A stretch of DNA of 64,000 bases from Schistosoma haematobium (taxonomy: Eukaryota; Platyhelminthes; Trematoda; Strigeidida; Schistosomatidae): assembly GCF_000699445.3 (NCBI RefSeq), contig NC_067196.1:4340001-4404000 (forward strand), given 5' to 3'. This document shows, piece after piece, positions 47,092 through 59,259 of this stretch. The position numbers were made by a program, and so were the translations under genes. The notes below the pieces were generated by a model. The model did not search any database, was not told the DNA's origin, and saw nothing but the letters and a program-made list of their open reading frames with translations. Position 1 is the first letter of the stretch; each line of letters starts with the position of its first letter.

Positions 47092-47578
47092 AACAAAGAT
47101 GGATGGTTTTTAGTAGTTGAATCTAGGTTGCACGTCTCGTCCTATTTGGGACTTATCAGTTGAATGTGTTTACATCCCTGAGTTGATGTTTATTCCAGGA
47201 ATCGAACCCAATACCGTTCGCTTCAAATGCCGTCGCGTTATTCACTTAGCTACTGAGTTCTGATAGACACTAACTTGTGCAATGAAGTGAAGTTTAAATT
47301 CATTTTTTATTGTTCGTTTTATTCTTTTCATTAATGTTTAAGACTGCAGTTGATCAATCTCTCATTGGCAGGAACACTCAACCGATGAGTCCCAAATGGG
47401 ACGAAACGTGAGTCCTGAATCCCACTACTAGCCACCATCGGTCTCTGCTTAGAATGCTTGTGACTGAAGGAAATATCGAGTCAGTCCGTACACGATACAC
47501 ATATTCTAAAAACAGACTGACCAATTTCAGTCCTAAACATCAATGAAATGATTAAAACAAACAATACAAAATGAATCC
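47092..47578. repeat. HHR-1 inverted dimer with 18 bp target duplication
   Basis: A - strand unit (47092-47372) includes a unit-to-unit junction (GTGAAGTTTAAATTCATTTT). It is joined head-on to a partial + strand unit (47373-47578) whose tail is ACAATACAAAATGAATCC. Flanks are AACATTAAAAGCATTGTA (47074-47091) and AACATTAAAAGCTTTGTA (47579-47596), 17 of 18 identical. Both hammerhead cores carry changes (CTGATAA/GAGA and CCGATGA). Confidence 0.87.
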
Positions 47579-47599
47579 AACATTAAAAGCTTTGTATAT

Positions 47600-48129
47600 A
47601 TTTTTTAAAAATCTCCCTGCTTGCACTTAATCTATTTGAACATCAGATAAGTTTCATTACATAAAAATATCATGGCATCTTTTGATTTCATTGTGAAAGT
47701 TAGTTGGATTATTAAAATGAGAATGAATGCATAATGCTTTAATGGTAGTATTTCTACTATAAACTATCTAAACTCTAATTTAATTAAACTTTAGTTCATC
47801 AGCGACTTTGGTGTGAGATAGTATTGTGATTGAAAGACTCATTCTGTTCGACAGTGAAATCATTTGGGTAATTTTAATATAATTGTGACGTATTTGGACG
47901 TAATAGAGACATTTTACATTAGTCAATGAACATTCATATGTCCAGGTATAGAGTATACTAATTCGATAAATATCAAACTCGTTAATACTAAATATGCGTT
48001 TTGCAGCCGATTACCAGCCAGTAATTTATCAACGGAAAAAGAAATGATGTCAACTGATGAGTTAAGTGGAAGCTTACAACTAAGAGAATATAAAAATACT
48101 ATTATTTATTTCTTTAATTAATATATATA
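47600..48129. other. No recognisable feature
   Basis: AT-rich non-coding sequence. Near 48040-48075, GTTAAGTGGAAGCTTACAA resembles a segment of R-C, so R-C homology may begin here. Confidence 0.3.
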
Positions 48130-48830
48130 TAGTGGGGACCACGAATTGAACGATACTGATGGTGGATGAAGGGTTCTAAATAGAGACAACCTATTGGTTA
48201 ATGAGGTTGTAAAACTTTGTCGGATAATATGGTTAGATGTATTATGTATATCCAACCACCACCTATCTCGACGGGAGACGTTAGATGGTGTAGGAAGAGG
48301 TTAGGAACTGGCTAGGGATTAGCAAACTAAGACATGACATCAGTGTAAAAAGCCATTGATAGTGGAATAGAACCATGTAGGGAAATCCAGGCTAGTTGTT
48401 TAGAGAGCAGTGATTTATCGATCGAACCAGTGACGCGTAAAACCCATTCGAGCAGTCTAGAGTCCTTATCGGTCCTGCTTCATGCCTCACCCTGCCTGTT
48501 AAGTCCAAAACACCAATCTCAACCTCTGCGATATGAATCATTTATTTCAAACATACTGGGTTTATATACCAGCCAAACAGACCACATCGTACCATAAAAT
48601 AGGAAACCACATCTGTACAAGGCTTACCCAAATGTGGGAGGTAGTAATTAATAGACAGGGCATAATTCAAGAATGGTGAATCGTATAATAGTAGTTCATA
48701 AGTCAAAGTAGAGCTCATAATAAAAGAGGAAATGAATATGAATAGTTTAGTTATTTAACAATCATACGACAAAGTTATACGCATAGTATTGGTCCATAAA
48801 TGGATCCCAAAAGTTACCATTCATTATGCT
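48130..48830 (+). repeat. R-C dispersed repeat, long copy
   Basis: Collinear with 12050-12470 over its 3' half. The 5' half contains GGGACCACGAATTGAACGAT and a TTTATATACC box. It may be a solo LTR or LTR fragment, but terminal TG...CA ends and a target duplication were not established. Confidence 0.5.
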
Positions 48831-48839
48831 TATCGGAAC

Positions 48840-49040
48840 ATAACAGAATATAAGTCTCAAAATCTGCTTATTTGTCTTATTATTCCATATCTAATGCTTC
48901 CTACCACTATGATTCCTACTACTTTGGTTTTTTTTAAAAACAATTTCATCTGTGTTGTGCTGATGTGGTTTGACAACGTGAACCGATGCACATATATACC
49001 AAGCTCTAGGTTGTAGATGACTGACTGACCGACTGATATA
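48840..49040 (+). repeat. R-B 3' end
   Basis: ACGTGAACCGATGCACATATATACC followed by GATGACTGACTGACCGACTG matches R-B ends at 2600 and 62050. The GACT repeats form a short terminal simple repeat. Confidence 0.55.
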
Positions 49041-50289
49041 AATCGTCGTCTAACTTGGATTGGTTCATGATTTCAATAAATTTTACATTTCCAATATATG
49101 ATGATAAAAAGAATTCTTTCTAATAATTTTAAACGTATTGCGGAATAAGCGAAAGCATTTACCATGCCATATTATACGATTGAAAAGAAAATCTATTCAC
49201 TTTCGAGATTCATATAAAAGCTTGAGAAATTCATTTCACTACTGAGTTTCACTATTTCGTACTTTATGCTTTATAGTATAATTACTTATATTTAACTTGG
49301 TATTTACTCAACTCAATGGAGGCCTGTTTAAAGATCTGGGCTACTTGTTCCTGTCGTCTAGATATTTCAACAATTTATCTGTCTTTTGTTTGTTCTAATA
49401 CATCATTATGGCTGTTAATCGCATAACCTATTCAGGTGCGTTTGTGAAAAGTTCACGACATCTCACTGTACAAGTTACAAACGGACTAATCAAAGACCTC
49501 ATGGTTCCTGACAATATGCACCGAAAAGAATGTACATTATTTTGATGTCGATTTACTGCACTGCTAACTTCTCACTGGTGACCACTCAATATTTATCGGA
49601 AGGGTAGATCAAGAAGACGCCATCTGATAACTCCCTCTGTAAATTGCAGTGCTATTGAGTATATGTTTGTTTTAAAATCAATGATTTATGATAAGGATTT
49701 AAGGATATAACCGGTTTTCTTGTGATGTACAATCTAAAGAAAACCTTTAGGTATTTGATGCAATTATCGTTATGATTCTTACTCTAAACATTTCGGGAAG
49801 TATCTAAAAGTATTTCTACCTATCACAATGCGCAATATTTGAATTTCTCTAAGAAGAAACTTAAGAGTCACATTTTCGAACTTGATTAGTTCATCCATAA
49901 AGTATTTTTATCCCTGATTTTCTCCCTCTTTCCCAGCAGAGATGACACTTTACACTATATATACAAAGGTATTTTAACTAAAATACACTTGGTTTTTCCT
50001 TTTTTTTCCACTTAATATTTTGATAACCCGTAATTTATTACTGGATGTTGAATATTTAGTCAATACTTTTGTCAGAAATTCTCTTTGACTCAAAACCCGG
50101 GCTTCACGGTCTTCATACAAACTATGATGTCGCCGGTAGACAAAAAAACTCCATAACAATTAGTTTTAGTAAGAGAACTGCTACAAGTCTGAAGATATAA
50201 GTTATGAAGTAGTGAAGTAATATCAGGACATCTATTTCAGTAATATCCAGTGCTTAAAATAACTCACTCACTCACTCGCAAGTAACGTA
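49041..50289. other. No recognisable gene
   Basis: Apparently unique non-coding sequence. No splice-flanked open exon or repeat was recognised. Confidence 0.35.
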
Positions 50290-50530
50290 GAACGTGGAAT
50301 GGATGTGAATTGGTTTAAGTTGCCGCATCATATAAGCACATTAAGATGAAATCATCAGTAGAAAACACAACTGACACACAAAATGGTTCAAGAAGAAGGA
50401 ATTATTTGGTAAAATAAAAACAAGTATAAAATCATTTCCGATATCTGAAAGAAAACGAAGATAGAATGCATCTAGAAATTCATTGATTCTGGGCCATATA
50501 ATCCAAAGTTTCTAATAATTGATTACGATG
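50290..50530 (-). repeat. R-B copy
   Basis: The - strand reads GCATTCTATCTTCGTTTTC, then AATTCCTTCTTCTTGAACC, aligning with the + strand at 52060-52160. It is inverted relative to that copy. Confidence 0.6.
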
Positions 50531-50987
50531 ATTGTACCAACCTCAATCAGATACTCTATCCACATCTTCATACTTCAATTAAACAATCAATGTCTTCTTG
50601 GTTTGTTCATAGATTGATATAACTACTCATACGAAATGTCTTAGAATATAGTACAAATACTCGTCAACATTATCAGTATAATTTTCAATTTATATTTGAG
50701 TATATTCGTTCTCCTACTATTTACAAATACCTACTAGACTGACTTTTATTCTATAATATAAAAACAAATTAATCTAGCTGGTTGTTTAGAATTTTACACT
50801 CAAATCGATTACATCATTATTATGAAAGAGTATTTTCCCAATTAATTGTTATTATAGAGAGAAAGAGATCTGTGAATTCGGCTTAAAGCTATATTATTTC
50901 CCTGGAAAATGGCTACAATACTCTATTACCGAAACCGATAAGTATATATAAAACAATCTTTAAACCTACAATTGAATAGGAGTGTAG

Positions 50988-51360
50988 AGCCAGTCAAATG
51001 TCACTGAGCCCTAGCCAAATCATCCGGTAGTTGGGTCACTGAATATCGAACAGATCATCGATCCTCATCAAGGTCAAGGACAACCAATGTGCATCAGTTA
51101 ATCGTATGCCATGGACTAGCCCATGCCGTAGTGGTCTCGCTATCTTCTCTGTACTCTTACTAATACATTTTCCTATTAACGTCCTTTATGTTATGCGGTG
51201 TTCAAAGTAGCCATAGTACTTTGATACATTGGAGGGGTTCTCCAAGTTAGATGCTGACCACGAGGTATGACTTTGAAGTTGGCTGGTTTGTCATACCATT
51301 CACGTCTGACTTAAGTAGACCTCCAATCATTCGACATAGATCATTTACGTTGGTAATCTA
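50988..51360 (+). repeat. R-F direct repeat, copy 1
   Basis: About 360 bp, collinear with 52216-52574: AAATGTCACTGAGCCCTAGCC, TTGGGTCACTGAATATCGAA, ACATTTTCCTATTAACGTCC, GGCTGGTTTGTCATACCATTC. It is non-coding and of unknown class. Confidence 0.75.
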
Positions 51361-52009
51361 CAAGAGAAAATGAATTTTTTGTCAACCATTGAACTGTCGA
51401 TTCATTTAAGATTAATATTAAAATTGAACAGCTGTTTCTTTATACTTTTGAACAATTTACTGATAAGAACAATACTAGAAAGTGAAATAATCTTCTTTCT
51501 CTTCTCTTCTCTTTGTCTCCGTTTTCTTTTTACACACTTCTGTTGAAAACACACAAATCACTTCAAATTTCAGATTGTACAACTCAATTGTCATAGTAAC
51601 TAAATTCTGTTTCATTGTGAAAACTATAATACCCTACTGAGTATGATGTAAACAAAAACATATATAACATTTGTTTAAATTAAAGTTTTTCAATTGTCTA
51701 CTGAAATAGTATATTCATCTTAAGTAAATTATAATATTCATTGTTCACTGTTGGGATTATAACAATAAACTTTAGTTTAACACTATCTCTCATACTGTTA
51801 CATTAGCTAATGATAACTTTCGACAAAATTAAACTCTCCTGCTTTCTTATTACAACTTCTATAATCTTTTATAAAGTTAGTCGATAATAAATAAGTGATT
51901 ATTTCGATCATATTATACCAAAAACATGATATCCGTTTACAAAGATTAATTGTATAACTGAAGTATGGAAATGTGGATAGAGTACCTAGTTGAAGTTGGT
52001 GCAATCATC
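51361..52009. other. No recognisable gene
   Basis: AT-rich spacer between R-F copy 1 and the second R-B copy. Confidence 0.3.
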
Positions 52010-52215
52010 ATAATCAATTAGTAGAACTTTGGATTATATGGCTCAGAATCAATCACAATTTCCAGATGAATTCCATCTTCGTTTTCCTTCAAATATTGAG
52101 TTTGCAAAAGATTTTATACCTGTTTTTATTTCATCAAACAATTCCTTCTTCTTGAATCATATTGCGTGTTATTTGTGTTCTCTATGGACATTAATACCAA
52201 TATTACCTAAACCTG
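52010..52215 (+). repeat. R-B copy
   Basis: The 69-codon open frame starting at 52029 lies wholly inside this repeat and matches the inverted copy at 50290-50530, so it is not treated as a host exon. It leads straight into R-F copy 2. Confidence 0.55.
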
Positions 52216-52574
52216 TAAGGCCAGTGAAATGTCACTGAGCCCTCGCCAAATCATCCGATAGTTGGGTCACTGAATATCGAAGGACAATCAACGCGAACTA
52301 GTTAATCGTATGCCATGAACTGACCCATGCAATGGTGATCTCGCTATTTTCTGTTTACTCATTCTTACCAACACATTTTCCTATTAACGTTCTTTATGTT
52401 ATACGGTCTTCAAAGTAGCCATAATACTCTGATACAACGGTAGGTTTCTCCAAGTTAGATGCTGACTATGAGGTGTGGCTTCGAAGTTGGCTGGTTTGTC
52501 ATACCATTCCCGTCTGACTCGAGTAAGCCCCTAATCATTCGACATAAATCATCTACTTTGATGATCTATAGACT
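52216..52574 (+). repeat. R-F direct repeat, copy 2
   Basis: Collinear with copy 1 at 50988-51360 over its full length, with scattered substitutions and a small deletion near 52278. Confidence 0.75.
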
Positions 52575-52659
52575 TATACTTTTGGTCACTATTCAATATA
52601 CTACTATCCACTGACTTATAAGAAAATCTATATTTTTTGTTTAAAAGGAAACAATCATG

Positions 52660-53115
52660 TTACATTGTTTTACTTGTATCTTCTCACTGTTATTTAGGAC
52701 TGCGATTGATCAGTCTCCTGTTGGCGTATGTACATCCTGTGTGGATTGCCTCGAAGTGAACATTAACTCTGAGATGCAGGTACATCCAGGTGACCAGTTC
52801 TAAATAGGACGAAACACACGTCAAACTGGATTCCACTGCCAGCCACTATCCACCTTTGCTTAAAAAGCTTGTAAATTAAGGCTATATCGAGGCAATACGC
52901 ACATGCGTATCAATGGGAAGATTCTGAACAAGCAGGTGGCTATCAGGACTCAGTAGTTAAGTGGATAACGTAATGGCGTTTGAAGAGAACGGTACTGGAT
53001 TCGAGTCCCAGAGTGAACATTAACTCTGGGATGTAGGTACATTCAGCTAACCAGTCCCAAATAGGATGAAACACGCATCAAAGTGGATTCCACTGCTAAC
53101 TACTATCCATCTTCC
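52660..53115. repeat. HHR-1 composite: inverted fragment plus tandem dimer
   Basis: A - strand 3' fragment (52660-52753) is followed by two + strand units (52754-52924 and 52925-53115). The ribozyme regions are about 260 bp apart. The second unit has a clear head (TAGTTAAGTGGATAACG, ATTCGAGTCCC). Both cores are altered (GTGACCA and CTAACCA), although GAAA is kept. Confidence 0.85.
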
Positions 53116-53119
53116 CTTA

Positions 53120-54965
53120 AAATCATGTTACAAGTTTCTAATGTAATTTCTAATATTCTAAGAGAATTATTCAAATTCTTAAAATGAGTAAAATTGAAAC
53201 AAACGGTATTCTAATTAGATAACGCCAATTTTGAAATCTTTCGTTTCTATAAATGTACAACATAACAATTTTGCATAATAATGATATCTATCATCATCAT
53301 CAATATGTGAACAGTTTTTCAAAAGGGGTTTTTATACAAAGAAAAAACTTTTACTGCGTAAATTATGCAGCAAAACCACAATTGTGTTGTTTAAATAATC
53401 TTGATTAGAATAAGCATAAATTCGAATAGAGGATTATTTGAAATAATTCCATTGTAACAAAAAAAGGAAAGAAAAGAAAAGAAACGTAAAGGGGGATCTG
53501 TCAGTCTACATTCCTATATCCATATCTATGTATGAGACAATATGGGAGGGGTGGGGGGGTGGGGGGTTAAGATATATGAATAACCCAAGTGAATTTATGA
53601 TAATGTATAATCCATTTTCTTAATCAATTTTATTCATCATTAATTAAGTAGAATATTGTCGTCATTATTATGTTTATGATTAGATTTCAATCTTTAATGT
53701 ATATATATTATGAATATAATGATTGGATAATTATTACATAATAAGGTCAATTTACCCTAATACTTAATGACTTGATTAGATTAGAAACAGTTAAAACATA
53801 ATTTCGAATAGAGGAGAGTAAACACATAGAAAAACAAAAAAGAAGACAAATGGGAACTTGAAACAGGTACATGCACAAACAAATAGTAGCTTTTGTAATT
53901 AAATACTGACAACACAACACCACTATCACCACCTCACCTCACCAATACCCCTTCAATCATACACAATTTGTGTAATCAATGAAGCGAATTAAAAATGTTT
54001 GATTTAGTCTATAATTATTCTTATTCTTATTTTACAATAATGTTCATAATCAAAGAAACATTGATGAACATATTGTTATTCCTTACTTAAAAGAATTAAA
54101 CAATGGGCTTAACACAACTTATTGACATTATCAGTTCAATTGCCATTTACCATAATGATGATGTTTATCTTTAACAAGTAGTCTATATTACAATATGTAC
54201 TATGAATGATGATTTGTTTTATGATTTAAATGCAGTAAGAAGTTATATTATGTTGATGCAGATTTCAACATACACATTAACAAAAGTATCATATTTTGAT
54301 TACGTAATGAAATTATGAATGTTTATCATGATGATGATGATGTGTTAGACTTGTAATTTAGTTCAGTTACATTTGAACCCTTGATGGCTTCGATGATTAA
54401 GGTTGAAACAATCAGTAAGGTGAAAGCTATAAGATTGTAGTTTAATGACGTAGTAACACATGAATTGAATAAAATCTACTGTGAAACAATATAGAAGACT
54501 TGGATACTATCTGTCCAAATCTAAAAACTGTTTATTACTAATCAGATTGAACTGATTTGATAGTGCTGGCTTAAAATGTTTCCAATACTTTAAATGATTG
54601 ATATTGGCTATGTAAGCGCTTCTTAGTCCCTTAGAAATCTACTACACTTGAAACTCGAACAGAAAATAAAAGGTGAGAAGTATCAAAAGAAGATTTAATT
54701 CCAATGTTAGTTTTGGTAGTTAACAGAAGGATATTTATGTGTTAATGTGAGATATTCTTAAAACTTCTGAACACATTCTAGATTCGGTGAAAAAAAGTCG
54801 GTATTTGTTCATTTAAGATAATGAAACCACAATTCGTCCCACTTCACCATTCATTTAAAAGTTTCTAAGGTACTTCGATTACTTTTTGAACTTTGCTGAA
54901 TATTTTACTCAGCTTTTAAACACTTTTCTCTTGGAGTTATCAAAACATTATAACAGAAATAGAAA
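53120..54965. other. No recognisable gene
   Basis: AT-rich sequence with A/G-rich tracts at 53455-53495 and a G-run cluster at 53544. No exon or repeat family was found. Confidence 0.35.
53544..53566 (+). other. G-quadruplex candidate
   Basis: Four G runs of 3, 4, 7 and 6 are separated by single A or T bases. This satisfies the classical G4 pattern with one-base loops, which are predicted to be very stable. Confidence 0.75.
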
Positions 54966-55273
54966 TATCAGAAGGGGTTTTTGTGGATATTATAGTAATT
55001 TCAGTAGTTGAGATCATGAGTCAATTGAAGCTAGACCACCATGGAAAACCTGAAAATAGTGGACAGCCGTTTTGTCCTATTGTGAGTCACCTCAGCAGTA
55101 CGCATCCATGACCCCGCCTCTCGAGATTCGAACACGATCTCGCGCGTGAGCTCTTGACCACTAGAGCACTGAGCTGGCTCGCATCCAACAGTGTTAATTT
55201 TCAACTTCAACCAGTCCACGAAACCGAGCGACACATCAACCATTGTCATCAGTGAGTGACTATCTCACAACAT
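54966..55273 (-). repeat. HHR-2 repeat with 11 bp target duplication
   Basis: Order on the - strand: leader, tRNA-like head, hammerhead with one core change (CTGAGGT) and AAAA in place of GAAA, 3' arm and the terminus CCACAAAAACCCCTTCTGA. The flanks share AGAAATAGAAA (54955-54965 and 55274-55284). Confidence 0.85.
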
Positions 55274-55289
55274 AGAAATAGAAACCCCT

Positions 55290-56589
55290 TTCTCAGCTTA
55301 GACCATGAAGTGTCACAACAAACTAACACTTTGTATCCATTTCATCTGTACATAGTCAAAAAATATTCATATAAAACTTATGTAACAATGATTAGCTGTT
55401 AATCAATTTTGTCTAAAAGAAAAAATAAACACTGCCGATCAGTTCTGCTCCTATGGAATTGTACATCATATATAGTATCTGACATAAAGATTTGTATGAC
55501 TATAATGATAAGTAGGGCAATCAGTATGAATATATTAGTCCTGCAGATAGTCAATCGTAATTCCTAAAACTCAATGTTAGCATCCGTGTCTGGGACACTG
55601 TGTAACTTCAAATCAAATTTCATGAGAATAATTAGTTTTTAAACGTTGTAGAAATGTCTTCCTGATGAATCTCAGCTAAATTGAAGGATAGGTTCATGGT
55701 ATACTATAGATTACCTCCAACCACTATGTATCAAATAAAGTGTACTATAATATCAAATGAGTTACTATTGACAATATTTCTGATTGTTTGATAGAATTAG
55801 ATCAGTACTAAGGACTAAAAGTGCTAGAAATAGCTTATTACTCTGTAATTAATCAGAAGATCAAAAGATTCTGCTGTAACAATAGCAAGATTAAGAAGTC
55901 TATTTATTATAATAACTTTCAAAAAGACACGTAAGTGTAACATTAAATCACCAAGGTAATGGTACCATCACGTGAACTACATATATTTTTTGAAATATAA
56001 GTTGAAATTAAAATAACGAATTACTACTATTGGTCCGGTTATTGATTTGTTAGAATGCCATAATTCAACCTATTCCCAAACTTCATTCCTGTAATATCTT
56101 TGTCGATGGCAGTTCTAGACAGCTTATTGTCAAAGTCGCATGGTATGTATCAAAAGATTACTATGGATAGAATTCCCTGTGTTCTTCTGATAGACATTCT
56201 ACTGCGATCATGAGTAAATATATAAATATAACTGGGAGTAATATAAGAGAAACTTCATGTCTATGTTAAACTCTCGAGTAACTTTTCCAGTGTTGTAAAT
56301 TGGGCTCAGTAAAAATCAATAATATTCTATCTGATTGTTGGTGATTGTGTCTTAGCGACTTAATCATTCTTATTAAGTATGATATCAATAAAAATACATT
56401 TATTTCTACAAAGAGGCAACCAGTTGTAGAGCTTCATTTAAGAGTAAAATGTCTATCGAATAGTCATAGTCCATCATAAATTTTTTTATTATTCTTTACA
56501 CGAATGTCAAATGAATATGTAGAGAACTGCATGATTACCATTAAAAAACCAAATTTCAACAATGAATTTTTTTTGTAAAACACTTGATA
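55290..56589. other. No recognisable gene
   Basis: AT-rich non-coding. GATTACCTCCAACCACTATG near 55710 resembles sequence beside the HHR-3 copy at 59340 and may be a relic of that family. Confidence 0.3.
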
Positions 56590-56785
56590 AAATTCAATTG
56601 GTATTCTTTGCCTGTATCTAAGTAGCTGAGTGGATAACGCGATGGTGTTTGGAGCGAAGGGTAGTTAGTTCGAGTCCCGGAGTGAACATTAAATCTGGGA
56701 TTCAAGTAAATCCAGCTGATAGATCACAGATAGGACGAAATGCGCATCCTAGATTCCACTGCCAGCCACTATCCATCTTCGCTTG
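56590..56785 (+). repeat. HHR-1 repeat
   Basis: Head with TAGCTGAGTGGATAACGCG and AGTTCGAGTCCCGG. The hammerhead region has CTGATAG instead of CTGANGA, but GAAA and CCTAGATT are kept. It ends soon after CCATCTTCGCTT, so the 3' tail is missing. Confidence 0.85.
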
Positions 56786-56789
56786 GTAA

Positions 56790-57645
56790 AGTTGTTAAAA
56801 TGCAATCAATTACAAATCCAAGACACTTTTATAGTTGATAGATGGTGAAAATGACCCTTCATTCCTTGCAATAATCAAGTCTGAGAAATTCATCCCAATC
56901 AGTAGATAGTGTTGTAAAACATGACTATAGACAGGAGGAATGTGTTTATTGTAAGAAGTACTTATATAGTATATGAAACATAGCCTTCAATCTTCCATTT
57001 TAATCTTTTTGGTGTGTTCTGCCATCTGAATTATATTCCTGTCTGATCTTCAGGTGTTCTATCAATTTCGTAGTTTCAATGCACTGAAACTCTTCACTCC
57101 TTCTGACAATTGTAGCAACTCCAACATCACGTTCCGCTACACACTACGTACAAACTTGTGAGTAACATCCGCGATAGTGTTAGTTTTTAATTTCTAAATC
57201 CGAATTAATGCTTGAAACACTCCCGAAACTGAATCTTTTTATCAGATATATTGAAGATATCGTTGCAAATATCATAAGCATATTCTTCTTATTTGTATTC
57301 TTGACTCAAGTTCGCTGTTTTCCTAACTGTACTAAACAAGAAATCCAAAAATGTCAGACCTAATAGATTTTTCATGATTATACCATATTTTTGTTGGTAA
57401 TATTAACTCTTAACTTGAAATTTGTAAAGTTTCATGTTCAAAAACAGTAAAGTTTTTATTTAGAGAGCAGTTCAATTAGCGTAACTTTATGATATCTTGT
57501 AATGGAACAATTCTCATAGAGAATTTGGACCAAAGAAGACTAAATGACATCATCCCTTCTACATGTTTACACCTGACCACTTCATTATGCTCTTAATTAA
57601 TTGAGAGAAAAATCGAATGGGCCTGTAATATAAAATTAATCAATA
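56790..57645. other. No recognisable gene
   Basis: Non-coding sequence with no recognised family. Confidence 0.3.
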
Positions 57646-57647
57646 AG

Positions 57648-57835
57648 ATCGGCTCAGTAGTCTAGAGGTTAAGCACTCGCGCACGAGACTGATAGGTTCT
57701 GGGTTCGAACCTCGCGAGGCGGGGTAGTGGACGCGCACTGCCGGGGAGCCCCACAATATGACGAAACGGTCGTCCAGTGCTTCCAGGTTTTCCATGGTGG
57801 TCTGTCTTTAACGGACTCATGATCTTAACTTTTAG
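57648..57835 (+). repeat. HHR-2 repeat
   Basis: Good head (GGCTCAGTAGTCTAGAGGTT, then GGTTCTGGGTTCGAACC), a hammerhead with CCGGGGA core damage, and intact GAAA, ACGG/TCGT helix III and GCACTG/CAGTGC helix I. Confidence 0.85.
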
Positions 57836-57839
57836 AACA

Positions 57840-58529
57840 AGTAGAATCAAAAATGGAATGTGATGTGAACAGGGAAACAAGAAGCCCTGATAAACTACGA
57901 AAGCTATTTTTCAAGACGCTATTTCATTTTATGCAAAGCTTGTAAAACACTAGCATTTATTTTTGTCCCTAATCTATTCTACAGAACATAAGTTTTCGTT
58001 CGATGTATGGTTAATTGCCATACCCTTTTCCGTTCCGAAGCTATTGTAATTTAAATGATGTTTTGCACCCTGTTTTCTACTCTAATTCCCAGTTTTGGAC
58101 ATAATTATATTTTTCCTAATTATTGTACGTTGTGGTCGGGTTAGTCACCTATTTATTCAGGATATCGGGAATACATCGAGTAGTGTTCCAGTTGTCTTGT
58201 CTTCTCTCATTCGTGCCCTTGTCAGTCAATCAGGTGGTGTAATAGTTTTCTTCTCTCTACACCACTTCGAACTCACGCGTACTAGCCTCAAGGTTAGGTC
58301 GGTCAGCCTATCGCGCCAAGGTCTTAATCTGGATTAGATAAGTACCCTCAGAACCAAAAGTGGGTAGACAGATCAAGGGCGTAACAAAATGGATTCATAT
58401 TCTCGAAGGTACTGATTATATGAAGATCTTACTGGCTCATAAAAATCACGTAAAACCTTAAACTATATAGAAAATCAAATGACATTTCATTCAATATGGA
58501 TGAAGTAGTTCATACGAATATCTCATCAA
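57840..58529. other. No recognisable gene
   Basis: A somewhat GC-richer patch near 58120-58330 holds an 80-codon frame without any known domain. No splice or family support was found. Confidence 0.3.
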
Positions 58530-58820
58530 AAAGTTCGCACGTGTTCGCCCGCGAGACCGAAGGCCCTGGGTTCGAATCCCGAGAGCGGGGTCGTGGATGC
58601 GCACTGCTGAGTAGTCCCACAATAGGACGAAACGGCCGTCCAGTGCTTCCAGGTTTTCAATTGTGATGGTCTAACATCAATCGGTTCAAAAAACTTAATA
58701 ATCTCCACAACCCCTATACTAGTAATCAACATGTGCTCACTAGTGACTAGCTTCGTGAGGGAATTCTCGGAGTTCTAGTGAGAAGCTGTGACCAGTGGAG
58801 CTAATCCTTGTCGGGTAAAA
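58530..58820 (+). repeat. HHR-2 repeat, circularly permuted copy
   Basis: Partial tRNA-like head (GGCCCTGGGTTCGAATCCCG), then a hammerhead with a single core change (CTGAGTA) and perfect helices I-III. It then runs through the 3' arm (AATTGTGATGGTCTAACATC) and CTCCACAACCCCTATACTAG into the leader block (GTGCTCACTAGTGACTAGC), which normally lies upstream of the head. It is the same subfamily as 20690-21170. Confidence 0.82.
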
Positions 58821-59009
58821 AGTTAATCATTCAATTATGATTTTGTGATTTTCGCTATTTGATGTTTGTCACCAAGTTACTAAAAAATATATATGCTACT
58901 TAAACGCTTAAACGTAGTATAAGATGGTACTAAGAATAATGAATGTGAGTTGTGCTAGATTGATTACATTCACACCATGAAGCCATTAACAAAATCTAGA
59001 AGAATACAT

Positions 59010-59182
59010 ATGTATAAAATCCTGCGAGTGGGATCGCTGGGCAATGGATACACACTGCCGAGGAGTCCCACAATGGGACGAAACGGCCGTCCAGTGCTTC
59101 CAGGTTTTCCATGATGGTCTAACTTCAACTGACTCATGAATTCAACTATTGAAATTACTAAAATCTCCACAAAACCCCTTCT
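59010..59182 (+). repeat. HHR-2 repeat, 5'-truncated
   Basis: Starts near the B-box. The hammerhead has one core change (CCGAGGA), with helix II GTCCCACAATGGGAC, GAAA, ACGG/CCGT and CAGTGC all kept. It ends CCACAAAACCCCTTCTGA. Confidence 0.85.
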
Positions 59183-59259
59183 GAAAATATCATAATTCGC
59201 AATTAATTAATCACTGGTTGATGATCAATTTATTGTGTGTCAAGTCCTTCTTAGTGCAG

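Noticed and set aside
48130..48830. Solo LTR
   Set aside because: A TATA-like box and a second partial copy are suggestive, but TG...CA ends and a target duplication were not found, so only a repeat is reported.
52029..52238. 69-codon frame starting MDYMAQNQSQFPDEF as an upstream exon
   Set aside because: It lies inside an R-B repeat with an inverted relative at 50290-50530.
58095..58337. 80-codon frame in a GC-richer patch
   Set aside because: No known domain, no splice evidence and no second copy to compare.
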